NCBI GenBank assembly: GCA_010645155.1
Contig: CM021318.1
Span: 1,891,220 to 1,955,219 of the forward strand
Direction of reading: 5' to 3'
Length of the DNA: 64,000 nucleotides
DNA from: Tigriopus japonicus
Lineage: Eukaryota > Arthropoda > Copepoda > Harpacticoida > Harpacticidae
Made by a program: the position numbers and the translations under genes. A model generated the notes under the pieces. The model made no database searches. It saw only the letters and a list, made by a program, of their open reading frames with translations, and had not been told where the DNA came from. Shown here piece by piece: positions 1 to 11,040 of this stretch. Position 1 is the first letter of the stretch. Every line of letters begins with the position of its first letter.

Positions 1-2369
1 TTCAAAAGCCTCGTTTCTCATCTGTAATGAGTAGGGTGCAGAAAATTTAATTGTAACGAAATTCCCAATTCCTTAATATTCTCCATTTTTTGCATTTGTA
101 ACTGTTTATGATTTTGAGTAATTTTTCCAACAATTTTGCATATTTTAATGAAAATTCATTTTTTCGTGGATATTTTGCTCTTTTCAATTTGTGACATTTT
201 CAACGTGTTTAGATTTTTGATGGACTTTTGGAAAAACCCTTAAAATTTCTTAACCTTTTTATAGATTTAAGTTCCCCCGAATCTTTTTTGTTTAATTCTT
301 GCTAGTTTCTACCTTTGAAGTACTGATGTGTTTTGAGTTGGATTTTTGCCTGAGTTTTGCCACTTTGGTTTTTAGGGTCAAAAATCTGACCACAACTAAG
401 CTTTTCAGCACTCTGTAGACCTTCTCTACCAAAAAATATGGCAGCACTGCCAACTCGAAATCCATTTTTTGAACTATCCATGGAACTCGAAATAGAACGA
501 AATAAAACAGCACTAGTTCGAGTGCTGCCAAATTGGTCCATGTTTCGGTCTTTTAAAAAAATTCTATACAGCCTGCCCTATTTAACAGTGATAAACTTCC
601 GAGTCAAAACTGGCAGCACTCCTGGTTCGAAACACATCACTACTTTGAAGTCCAATAAGGGAAGCTAAGTAAACATCAGCTGTGCCTGATTGTTTACGGC
701 TTAGCTCGGTCATGGCCTCTGGTGCCTAATTGTTGCATTAAAATTATGTGACAGTGTTTCCTTCTCGACCATTTGTCTCGTGCAGCAACAATTTTTTGAT
801 TGGCGCAGAGTAGAAAGAACAGACGCTCCACAAAAGAGGCGGCGCAAGACTACGAGGCACAAAATCAACAACATTTTTCTCACTTTGCTTGTCTTATTGT
901 TTGTGGGTTAGAGAATTAATCTAAAATTCATTCTTTCACATGAAATCCTTCACAATGTGTGCCCTCATGTACAAAGTCATTTAAAATTCAAACTTGTATA
1001 TTCAATCAACTATTTTATCCTTTTTTCCGACTATCTTGGCATTTTCCAATTGTTTTACTAACTATTTTGTCAAAAAAAGCCAACTGTTTTGTCATTTTTA
1101 GCAAATAAAAACTCCCTGTGGACGAGTCATCAGTTATAAATTTTGTTTTAGATGACTCTGCGGAAGCAGAATTGTTTTAAAGAAAGCGTACATTTTCTTG
1201 GGGTCAAGACTTTGTTGCCGCACTGTAGCTCCCATCAAATGGGACCAAAACTACTTTGTGTATGTGATGCAATAATGAGGTGCATTGGGTGTCTTTTGTG
1301 CCTACCAGAAAAAGGGGGAAAGCAAGTTCCCCCGTCAATATTTGCATTCCGGTGTTTCTAGATCATTCATTGCTCCGTCACTCTTTGTCGGTCCATGATC
1401 TTTAACGAGACACGGAACAATGACGAGCTTCCTTTTTTCTTTAAATGCAAGTACATAGGTAAATAGAGCACTAATAGTGGAAGGGATCATATTTAGGACC
1501 AATCAATCTTTTCTCAAGTGGGAATAAATGCCTCCCTTTTCTCTTCCACGAAAGGGAACCCATGGTAAAACCATAACAACCATAAAGAGATTAAAGATTA
1601 ATTGAAAATTTGGCCATAAAACAATTTGTGTCATTTTAAAGTTGTTTGGTGGAAAGCGTGTCAAGATGGTTATGAAACCGTGCATCACCTACTTGGAATA
1701 TACATATTTGCAAGATAATCGACACTTCATGGTAACACCTGGTATATCCCAGAAACCAAACACTGCCAAGAGGTTCTCAACTCATGATTCACTTGCCATT
1801 TTTAGGAATGAGAATTTAATATATGTGACAAACTTGTTATCATGTGAAAAAACTCATTTTCACAGTGTTTCTAGAACGAAACTGAACACATTAGCACCGT
1901 AAACGGAGAGAAGAAGGTTGAAACCCAAGGAAAGGGGATGAAGAAGGAAGAGTATTCAAATCAAAATTACTTATTCATGGGGGTCGAGTGGATTCTTAAT
2001 GGAGGTTCAAGATCCTGTGACTACCAGACTGGAAAACAACAATAGCTCTTTCGAGTATCCACCTTTCAAAGGTTTAGACCCGGTGTCAACGAGTTCATTG
2101 AGAAATGATTGTTAGCTCCATGCACGATGGTGTAAAATCTTGAGTGCCCCGATTTCAAACGACGAGTTTTGCTGATTCATTGGGAGTTTGACGGTTCATG
2201 GCAAGGGTGGGTAAAAATCCAGCCATCCTAATTGTTTCTCCAAACATAAACTTGGCGTGGAAAACTTTTTAGGAACCTTTTAAAAACCCTCAACTTTCCA
2301 AATGTGTTAAGAATCTAGATACATAAGAACGTAAGCACAACGGGTAATGAAGAATAACTCATTTTCCAG
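1..2369. other. Non-coding sequence 5' of the first visible DIP-like exon
   Basis: AT-rich sequence, probably intron of the DIP-like gene, because the first visible exon starts in codon phase 2. Apart from the hAT-like element at 321-642 I see no exon for the missing Ig domains and no RNA gene. Confidence 0.6.
321..642. mobile_element. hAT-like MITE, TGATGTG family copy 1
   Basis: A 322-bp non-autonomous element. The ends are inverted repeats (left TACTGATGTGTTT, right end reverse complement TAGTGATGTGTTT), flanked by a perfect 8-bp duplication CTTTGAAG at 313-320 and 643-650. The 8-bp duplication points to the hAT superfamily. An inverted copy lies at 52384-52670. There is no transposase coding capacity. 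Confidence 0.85.
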
Positions 2370-5300
2370 TTAAACCAGAAATCAATGTGCCCAGTCAATT
2401 GCATGGGGTTGGTCCAGGATCATCGGTGACACTCACGTGTGTCGTTCAAGCATTTCCAACGGCAATCAACTATTGGATGAAGGATGGCAAGAAGATGCTT
2501 TTGGACAAGTAAAGCTCGATGTACTGTCCTCTATTTGGAGATGGGGGAGAATCTCATCATGTGCTTTTCTGATTTCAGCGACAAATACAACATATCTGAG
2601 GATCGGAAAAGCCTTTATGAGCGTGTGATGTCACTCACCATCCGGAATTGGGAAAAATCCGACGAAGGCCATTTCATGTGCATGTCGACCAATTCCTTGG
2701 GCGAGGCCGATGGCACCATCCAATCTTATAGTAAGATCGCCCAAGCCCGGCATTTCCTCAAAACTATCCATTGGTTCAGGGGGGGGCACATTGGGGATCT
2801 CTAGATTATGTCGAGGGATTAACATAACTTCTCGGGGATGATCCCTCTTTTCTCGGAATCTAGATGTTTGCACTTCCAGCGCCTCTGGGTTAGATCTGAG
2901 GAGACATTTGCCCAATTTGCATAATTGTTTGTCTTTGAATCTGGTTCATTGAACCAATGTGCCGAGAACTAGAGGAACGGAACGGAAGGGAAGCATGGGG
3001 AAAAGGGAACGAACGACAAAGCAGATGAAGGAACGAGAACTGGTTCTGGGTAGGCATCTTGAGACTTGAAGATGGTGGAGAAGGAGGATGCATTATTGGA
3101 ATAGAGAAGAATCAAGAATTCCATCAAGGAGAAGGAAAACATCGGGAATGCCAAAGACAAATGGCTATTTCCCAAATGGGACAACGAAAAGTGGCTCATT
3201 CATGGATTTAAAGGGAGAGAGGGTGTCGAGTCATATCAGAGTCAAAAAACTAAGAAGTGATAAGTGAAAAGTGTAGTTTTGATTGTCAAAAGATATCACC
3301 CGTTTTCTTTGTTCGAAAGCTCCTTTCAATTTAGGTCATGTTCCAAGTTTCTCATGGCGTTTAACTCAAAGTTTCCAATCATGATCCGTATCGTTAGTGA
3401 TGGGCCGAAAGCGCTTTTACCTACCGATTTTCGATTTTGCCTCCAGAAAACGAAAGCCGACATGCATTGTAAAGAACGGAGTTTGATAGAAAAGTCGAAT
3501 ATTTCTCTTTCCAAAACCCTCTGAAACATATTTTTACGGGACTTAAAAAAAGCCTTTACCGCATACATATTCCCTTCTTCAAATGGAAGGCCATTACAAT
3601 CTTTAAGGTTTATTATGCAAATAATTAACCTTCATTCATTTGATTTTGGTTTCGGTTTCAGTTAAGCCCTCTTTCGGCTTAATTTTCGGTCCATCACTTC
3701 TGTTCATTGATATCGTCATTTGAGATTGAATTGTGATCTGAATAAATATGTTATGAATATAATATCTCTTTCAGCTTTTGAAGCCCAAACGGAACCAACA
3801 GACAACCGTTATGTGGAACCAACTTCAATGGATTATGACTATTATGGTAAGTTGTTGACTTTATTATTGGAGTTAAACGAAAATTGGATATGAAAAGCGT
3901 TTTTGCTTAAGAAGTTTCTAAAAATGTATGATTACCATTGTGGTCTCTAAATGACATAAAATGGATCATTCTGATTCAAACGGTGATTTTCCTGAGCGAT
4001 ATAACGAGAAATTCAGTTCAATAAATGTTAACTAGCCCCATATCGATCATTTTAGTGCATTTCTCAGAAAGAGAAAGTGCGGATGCTTTCAAGATCTTCC
4101 TTTCGAGAACGTGAACTGAGATGGTCTATTTGATTGTGTTTTGTGCCGGATTCTGTTCCAGCTTTTTAGCGCCCTCATAAATTTTGGAATGTTGACAAGC
4201 CCTGAACAGAGAGTCGCAAAAGCACGGGGACACTCCGGCTTCCCATTTCAAGTACATCCCGTTTTTCACAACCACATGGTCTCCGTATTATTTTCTTGAT
4301 CAAATACAAATCAAGCATTTTTATTGTCTAATCGCGTGAATGGCCAAATTTGCCGAATAGTTATGGCGCCAGTGTCGATAAAGGCCAATAAGTGGTCCAA
4401 AAGTATCCTTGGAAGTCAAAACAGATGCCCCTTGGCCGTTGCGACAAACTCTCGCTTGGAAATACATAGACACAAATTGGGGCTCGATCTTGAGGCAAGA
4501 TAGGGTTGGTTCAAAGCGGATTAGATATCTTAGCTTTTAGCCCCAAAATAGATGATTCAAATATTGATGTTCTTGGAATTTTCTAATATTCCTCTATCAA
4601 CTCCTTCAAGCAACAGTTGAATGACAATATTTGATGATGTCACTTTGAAATTTCAAGTGAAGACACACAAAAAGCTTGAGGGTTTTTTCTCTTAAAGGGT
4701 CATTCATGCATGTTAGTACTTTCAAATTCAAGTGAGAACATTAGCGATAGAAATAATAAGGCTAATCAAATAAAAGTTAATTTTATTTATCTGATAATTT
4801 TATCAACAAAGATACGACACAAAGGATTTCAAACCGATTTTGCTCTACTGCTAAATATATATCACGGCCCTGTCACGAAAACAAAAAGGAACCAACCCTG
4901 TTTGAAGGGCGTTTGTTAAGACTTGTCCCAAATAAAGCGTGAAAATTGAGAGAGGCACCCTCATCTTGGTCCCAGATGGTTCCATACGCTTTTGCGCACT
5001 CGTGAAGGACCTTGTCATCGCTCAGAGCCAAACTTGAGAGAGTAAGGAAGAAACTCAATTTCTCAGTCTACTTGCGTCAGACGGAAATCCTTCTTTCCAG
5101 ACATGAATTCGTTTCACAATGCCACCCTTCTTTAGAGTGATAGGCTTTATGACTGAATGTGCTGGGACTCATTAAATGGGGATGTCCCATGATTACAACA
5201 TTTTGCCGTGGATTTTCTTTATGAGACCATAAAGAACAATATAACGCCTATTTGGCCTCTCCTCCTCCTTGTTTCTTTTCTTTGACGTGTGTCCTTACTT

Positions 5301-8300
5301 AAGAAGGCTGAATAACACCCAATCAAACGGTAACACGTATTTGCTCTGTGTCATCGGAAATGTTCAAAATAGATATATATTCAAGACATTTTGGCTCTTA
5401 TGCGACCGAAATAGACAGAATTAAGTAATTTTTTCAAAATCGGAAGCTGGATGTATTAATGCTCTTAAACAACAAACATTATCAGTCAAATTTTTTGAAA
5501 AGCAATGAAACAAATAATCTTATTGTCAAAAAAAAAATGAACCATAAATCTTCTATTGTGGTGACTCAGGTAATTACTATAGGTCAAAAATTTACCCATT
5601 CACCAAAACGCAACCATGTCCAATCATGTTCTTGTATTATTATCACCAACAAGGAATGATTTCGGAGCCATTCCCCCATTAGGTTGTTAGCCGTCTTTCC
5701 CCTCTCTCGCGCGACTCGATGATAAAACTCCCAACCAATTTTGGCTGGTCCGGCTCGTTCACTCCCTCGAAATAATAATACCCTAATACTGCCAAAAGAA
5801 AGCGTCGTGGAATTGATTCCTGTCAATGTCTACAACGTCTCCCCTCGACGATCTTGGGATAGCCAAGGGAAAGTCTGCGTGTAAATCCCCCGTGTTCCAA
5901 GTGTCCAACATAAGGTGCGGAACCATGTGGGAACATGGCAAACAAAAGCGATTGTTTCCACATCCGATTTTGGCGTTAAGCAACTACGGAGGTGTGATGC
6001 TTTTGGATTGACTAAGATTCTCGTTCCAAGATGGGGACGAACAAAGACTGCTTCACTTCCGTTGTTCCCTCTTCCCAGCAATATTGAAGCCATTGTTGAA
6101 GTGATAAACGTCAATTCATTTCGTTCTTGCTCCACATTGGAACGTCTCTTGATTCCAATCGTTGGATCCTAGCTGGTGTTCATGGAAAAGACAAATTGGC
6201 CTCTCTCAGATCCAATCGAAAGCGATCAAGATGGTGAAAGCTCGGCGAGAACATTTGTCGTCCCAGACGATGGAACACATAGATTCTCCAAGTCTTCGGG
6301 AAATTGTGTCTGTTGCTTCGTTCGACCCATAACAAAAATAATCTCAAACCTTTTCCACCCTTGACAAAACCAAGAATTACAAGAATCTGGAGGCAAGGCT
6401 AATGATCAGAATTTTCATATCAGTTATGATTCATTTTAGACATTTCTTTATTGAGCTTTGAGAAGGATGTATAGTTTTGCTTCTATTTTTCTCTAAGCCT
6501 GAAAATTATAAGTTGCAACTTTTGCAGCATCAAGATTAGTTCCTGCGCATTTCAGACTGAATGTACATTACAGGATGTACATTACATTACAAGTCTTTAG
6601 ATATTTAGTCCTCTAATCATTTCAAGGATCCTTGACAAGTATCATGGTAACGAATCAGATTGGTCATTAGATTTGAAAATCTTCGTCATTTCTTTATAGT
6701 TAGCGGGGCCATATTTTACCCTCGTCATCAATTTATGACCCTCTTAGAGTCGGTTCAACGAGAAAGCCAAGAACGTAAAAGAGCTCTCTCAGATACTGGA
6801 TCAACATTATGAAATTGCATTCCTTGGATGCAAAAAGGCTGTCCCGAGCCATTTTGCAACCTCCCATCGCTAGCAAATATCATTTTGTCTCCTTACATCA
6901 GGCTAGCTTGGGCGTGTCTTGGGAAGATGACATAGGAGGGACAGAAAGAGAAAGCAATATGCCCTGGGGATTTCTTTCAAAATCCATTTGGAGTCCCATT
7001 TTATTTCTTCTTTTCTTCTTGTTCCAAGTGTTGCACAATCATCCACATTAGGCCCCTGGTTTTGATTGGTTGTCCTGGGCAAATCCGTGCAATTTAGTGC
7101 TCCCAAACCCTTCTTTCTTTCTCCACTGAACGTTAACAGTGGTGTTGTGCAAAAGATCTTCAATTCTTTTTTATCTCAGGGCCACAAATCATATGATCTG
7201 ATGCTTTTTAAGACTTTCGACACTCCAAGAAGCTCGGCAACGGACCCTGGTCCTCTGGTTCACAGGTCCCTCGGGAGGCTATTTATCTAACTTTTGCTCT
7301 CAACACAGAAAAACAGTTCCAAAAAAGCCTTCTGCTCGTTGCTGTTGAGCGCATCCCTTCATGGGGAGGGTAAACCATCTTTTGGGAGGTACTGAGAGAG
7401 AGAGATGTTTATGTACATGAATAAAAGAACCAGGCAGGACGTGGCTAAGTGGGGAAGTAGGACACTCTAAGTGTGGCTGAAGATGTGCAACGAGACAAAA
7501 GATTCATTGGCGTGGTGGAAATTCTTTTGGTGTTCATTGCTTCAAATGACAATTTATGCAATGTTTCTAAAATTTAATGTTTCAGAGACGACATTGACTC
7601 ATCGACAACAGAAGGAATACTATCAGGCCCAAAATGATGACCAAGAACGTTCAAGGGAACAATCAGGTACCAAAAAGATTGTCTTGTTAGACAAATATTT
7701 GATATTGAAGAGTGTTCAATACTTCAATTTTGAACCAGGAAATTTGCAGTATTTCAGTGCTCAGATAATTAAGTTACTGTACGGCGTTCACGGTGTGTTT
7801 TTGAGCTCAGGAAGTCATTTTTAAATTCCAAAAATTTTGAGACCATTTTTGAGATGTGAATGGAATGCAGAACATTTATTTGAATTCAGTTAAATAGGTC
7901 ATGGGTAAAAACACTATAATGTTACTTAAAACACACTTTAAATAATTATTTGCAAAATGACTTTGACTTAAGTTTTAGATGTAGTAAGAGCAATGTTGTT
8001 CTCAAATATTTTGGAAATCTATTTCGCGGATCTATTTTCAACGGCCCTTTTTGATCGGCATTCTTGAAGGACCAAACAAGAGGGTCACTACATCAATTTA
8101 GACAAATGGCAAAGTAGATTTCGACAATATTTTAGGTAGACACACCCATACGACTACTTTAGGAATGGATTGAAGAAAATGTTAAAACAGTTATCTTTAA
8201 GTATGTTTTAAGTGACCTTATAATATATTTTTGCCTATGACCTTATTAACAGAATTAAAACTCATATGCAATATTGCATTTACACCTCAAAAATGGTCTC

Positions 8301-10343
8301 AAACGTTTTTGGAACTTAAAAATGACTTCTTGAGCTCAAATATACACCGTGCGTTGTTATGAATTAGAGTACCCTAGAATTTAACCTTCAAGTACGTGGG
8401 GTATCAGACTATAGGTAGACTGGGCTTCTAACTTATTAAAATGCGCGTTTATTAATGCTGAAAATAAAATGAAGGTTCATCTCTCATGAGCAGATGTTAT
8501 TTTGCCAGTTTTGTTGAGCAACAGTTTCGAAGTTATGATTTAATTTGCAAAGGTGTGCTGAGCGACCCTTGCACGTATAAAAAGATGGACGTCAAAAGCG
8601 AGAAACTCATCAAAATCCATATTTTGGAATGAAAAAATGTTGTTCTTACTCATATATTGATATGTGGTGAACCCTTGTGGAGAGGAAATGATAATCTTCG
8701 ATGTGAGACCTCTGGGCCTTAAAAGTACATGATTTTTGTCATGTTGCTCGCTCTTGTAAAATTTTCTCTTTGTAGGGGTCGCGTAACATGCATTTTCTAA
8801 TTAAATCATAACTTCAAACAAGTTTATCTAACAACAAACATTGTAAAATATCATGTGCTCATAAGAAAAAAAGTCTTCATTTTTGATATTTTCCACCATT
8901 ACAGAAATCTTCAATTTAAATGAGTTGCAAGCCCAACGTACGATTAGTATCATATTGACATTAAAACAAATTGTGGTCTGAATAGAAAAATAAAAAGTGC
9001 TTGTGTTTCTTAAACATTTTATTTTCGCCATCTGAAAAGTACTGCAATATTAGGCCTTTTAATGTGTGTTTGAGGTAAAGACGGCTTTTGAGAACCAGTG
9101 ACCGGTTTCGGTAAGCCTAACAGAAACCAAAACCGAAATTTCGGCCGAAAGTGCTTTCAGTCCATCACTGTATGTATAAGTCTGTATGTATCTGTATATC
9201 TTTTGTGTAGTTTACGTAACGATAACAAGATTTTAGTAATTAGGACGCCATTATTTCTATTTTTAGTCTTGCTCACGAAAATTGAAATCAAACTGGTTGA
9301 ATCATTGCGGCCACGCGCTTTAATATGGTCATAGTTTTAAGCAACCGTGCAGTGTTGGCAAATGAAATATGAAGGAAAATGGAGAGTTTAAGAAATATTG
9401 TTTGTTCACTTTTCCAATCATTAAGCTATCAATTTTGATTGAATGCTGAGTGTTTGATTGTTGCTTGATTGATGCAAAAACTAAAAATCCATTTTGAATG
9501 TATGTAGACAAGAATTGAAAAAAGTTAATTTAAAATAATATGTAAAAAGTGGTCCATCCTTTAAGACATTAAGATTGTCGAGTGCTTCATGACTTCATGT
9601 AACACGTTACTCCATTTCCTATATTTTAATTTAGCAACTGCATTCGTTTTGTATATATCTTTTGACTAACAAACCGTTACTATTTTTTGAATTGTTGGTG
9701 CTAGGGTCGGGGGGTTGAGCCTCGTTCAGACAGCAAATAAGCCAGCCATCACATCGTCCAAAGTTTTTCCGGTAGGCAATCTCTTGTCCGGTATCAGATT
9801 GGTTCTCCGTCTGTGGGTGTGGAATAGCGTCTAAAAGTTTTCGTGAGAAAGTTCGGGGAGGAGAATCGAATCTAGGACCTCTCTCACTATAGGAAACTGC
9901 GCTAACCACGACACCACGTCTCCTCCTTTTATACATCTTATACATTTAAGAGTATTTTAAACCAAAAAACAAACATCGCCCATGTATTTTTTCCTCTATT
10001 CCTACCACATAAACTGACCAATCATAACCCCATTACACTGCATGTATAAAACCAGTCCATTTCTCCCTGGTTTTTGCAAACATTCTTCATTTGCTGTCTT
10101 TCAGTTTTTGATCACGGTTCCGACGTCGGCGTTGATGACGAATCCAAACAGAACCGACAACGTGAGCGACGCAAGAAGAAACGCGATCGGAAGCAAGAGA
10201 ACCCGGCCTATTTCGGACATCAGAACAGTGGATCCGGGAGCCACACTATCTTTGTTCAGATGCTATGCATTTGGACAGCATTCTTATGCCTAATCTCAAT
10301 GCCATTTTTAGGTGCCTCCAGCTCAATAATCCGCTCGTTGTGA
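2370..10343 (+). CDS. DIP/lachesin-like Ig-superfamily adhesion protein, 3' part (4 exons)
   Basis: This is the 3' end of a cell-surface immunoglobulin protein. Exons are 2370-2508, 2579-2730, 3775-3846 and 10105-10343. All have AG/GT borders and the frame stays open across every junction to the TGA at 10341-10343. The first two exons encode one I-set Ig domain: a cysteine in the VTLTC strand, the INYW tryptophan, then DEGHFMC and NSLGEADGTI, the pattern of the third Ig domain of Dpr-interacting proteins, lachesin and neurotrimin. The third exon is a Tyr/Glu-rich stalk. The last exon has a basic run (RQRERRKKKRDRK), a Gly/Ser stretch and a hydrophobic C-terminus of about 20 residues, consistent with a GPI signal or a terminal membrane anchor. 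Family members mediate neuronal recognition. The upstream Ig domains and signal peptide are outside the window. The exact subfamily (DIP versus lachesin) is inferred. Confidence 0.82.
2731..3774. other. Intron of the DIP-like gene
   Basis: Lies between the Ig exon and the stalk exon. It starts with GTAAG and ends with TTTCAG. It holds a degraded MITE (3395-3699) and nothing else I recognise. Confidence 0.75.
3395..3699. mobile_element. hAT-like MITE, GGACCGAAAG family, degraded copy
   Basis: The ends read TAGTGATGGGCCGAAAGCG and, reverse-complemented, AAGTGATGGACCGAAAA. The interior has the same GGTTTCGGTTTC and CCCTCTTTCGGC blocks as the intact copy at 30708-31054. No exact 8-bp target duplication remains, so it is probably an old insertion. 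Confidence 0.75.
7776..8376. mobile_element. Foldback element, long imperfect inverted repeat
   Basis: Arms of roughly 260 bp (about 7776-8035 and 8100-8376) are imperfect reverse complements. The outer ends share CGGTGT followed by TTTGAGCTCA and then AAGTCATTTTTAA, and the inner parts pair around GAAATCTA. The spacer is about 65 bp. No coding capacity and no clear target duplication. Most likely a non-autonomous foldback transposon in the intron. Confidence 0.75.
8398..8963. mobile_element. Second foldback element, adjacent and unrelated in sequence
   Basis: Imperfect inverted arms of about 230 bp. Landmarks are GAAGTTATGATTTAATT near 8528 pairing with AATTAAATCATAACTTC near 8800, GGGTCGCG pairing with GCGACCC, and TGGGCTT near 8430 pairing with AAGCCCA near 8930. 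The arms are diverged but collinear. The borders are approximate. Confidence 0.65.
9096..9169. mobile_element. Short internally deleted remnant of the GGACCGAAAG MITE
   Basis: The ends are CAGTGACCGGTTTCGG and (reverse complement) CAGTGATGGACTGAAAG. The interior has AATTTCGGCCGAAAG as in the full copy at 30708-31054. It is only about 74 bp, so nearly the whole interior is gone. Confidence 0.6.
9690..9926 (-). mobile_element. tRNA-derived SINE, copy 1
   Basis: Read on the minus strand, the head (from about 9926) contains an A-box-like TAGCGCAG and a B-box-like GATTCGATTC at the spacing of an RNA polymerase III tRNA promoter. A tRNA-unrelated body ends at TGTTGGTGCTAGGG reversed near 9690. A second copy sharing the body is at 52184-52375. 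The tRNA head here is too diverged to call a functional tRNA. Confidence 0.72.
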
Positions 10344-11040
10344 ACCCAGTTCTAGTCAGTCTATCACAGCGATCAAAGGGGATAAATAGTAATATGATGC
10401 TCATTGAACTACACGAGAACTCATTTCCATTCCTAGTTAACGATTGTCTTTCAAGTAATTGCTCGCCTAGCACATAACTCGGTCGTGAAGACAATGGGAC
10501 GGACAATAAGTTAACCACGAAATCAAATGGAATTCGCAATCGTCGTGATACCTTTTTCATATCAACGAGCAACACCAATTCAATATTGCTTTACGTTCCG
10601 AAAGGATATTTGATCATCCCATTATCGTATGTATCTTTGTCAGAGAAAACTTCCTTCTCACAGTTGTTAGCAGATTCCAATGGAAAAAATACCATGTTAG
10701 TGGCCAAAATAAAGTCGGAACTTTTTCATAAGGCGTTCTCATATTTAATTCGTTTATCTTTGAACGGGATTATTGCATTTCCAATGGTTGCTTCGATCAT
10801 CTTCTTCCAGTTTATCACGATCACAGTCAAAATCGTTCGCCAATACTTCATCCGTTTATAATATTGCAATTGTGTTTTCATCTGGTTTGACAAACTGTAC
10901 AGCAATGAAAGTGCAGCGATGACGTTACAAAGCGGGATATAAATCATGCCATCATATAAACAAACAAACACTTCATACGTAGTTGTTGTTCTTTCACGCT
11001 CAACTAACTCAAGGATGTCTCTCTGAAGGAATATTTCAAC
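10344..11040. other. Convergent 3' region of the DIP-like gene and WDR44
   Basis: The two genes end tail to tail 697 bp apart. The plus-strand candidate polyadenylation signal AATAAA is at 10708-10713. For the minus strand the only candidate seen is ATTAAA (10749-10744). If both are used the 3' UTRs overlap. No other gene is seen. Confidence 0.6.
10708..10713 (+). terminator. Candidate poly(A) signal of the DIP-like gene
   Basis: Canonical AATAAA 365 bp after the DIP-like stop codon, the first such hexamer on this strand. Confidence 0.45.

Larger units (their letters stand above)
3847..10104. other. Large terminal intron of the DIP-like gene (6.3 kb)
   Basis: Begins GTAAGTT and ends CTTTCAG. 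It contains two long foldback elements (7776-8376 and about 8398-8963), a short MITE remnant (9096-9169) and a SINE (9690-9926). The stretches 3847-7775 and 9927-10104 show no exon, RNA gene or repeat I can name. The open frames there are short and do not join to splice sites. Confidence 0.7.

Noticed and set aside
5826..6172. Overlapping open frames on both strands as a gene in the DIP-like intron
   Set aside because: No recognised domain, open on both strands at once, and no splice partners.
9862..9926. Functional tRNA gene
   Set aside because: Box-like motifs are present, but no cloverleaf with anticodon stem could be drawn by eye and the sequence continues into a SINE body.
9631..9945. 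Minus-strand 104-codon frame containing YSERGPRFDSPP
   Set aside because: It lies over the tRNA-derived SINE. Such frames are a known artefact of A/B-box SINE sequence.
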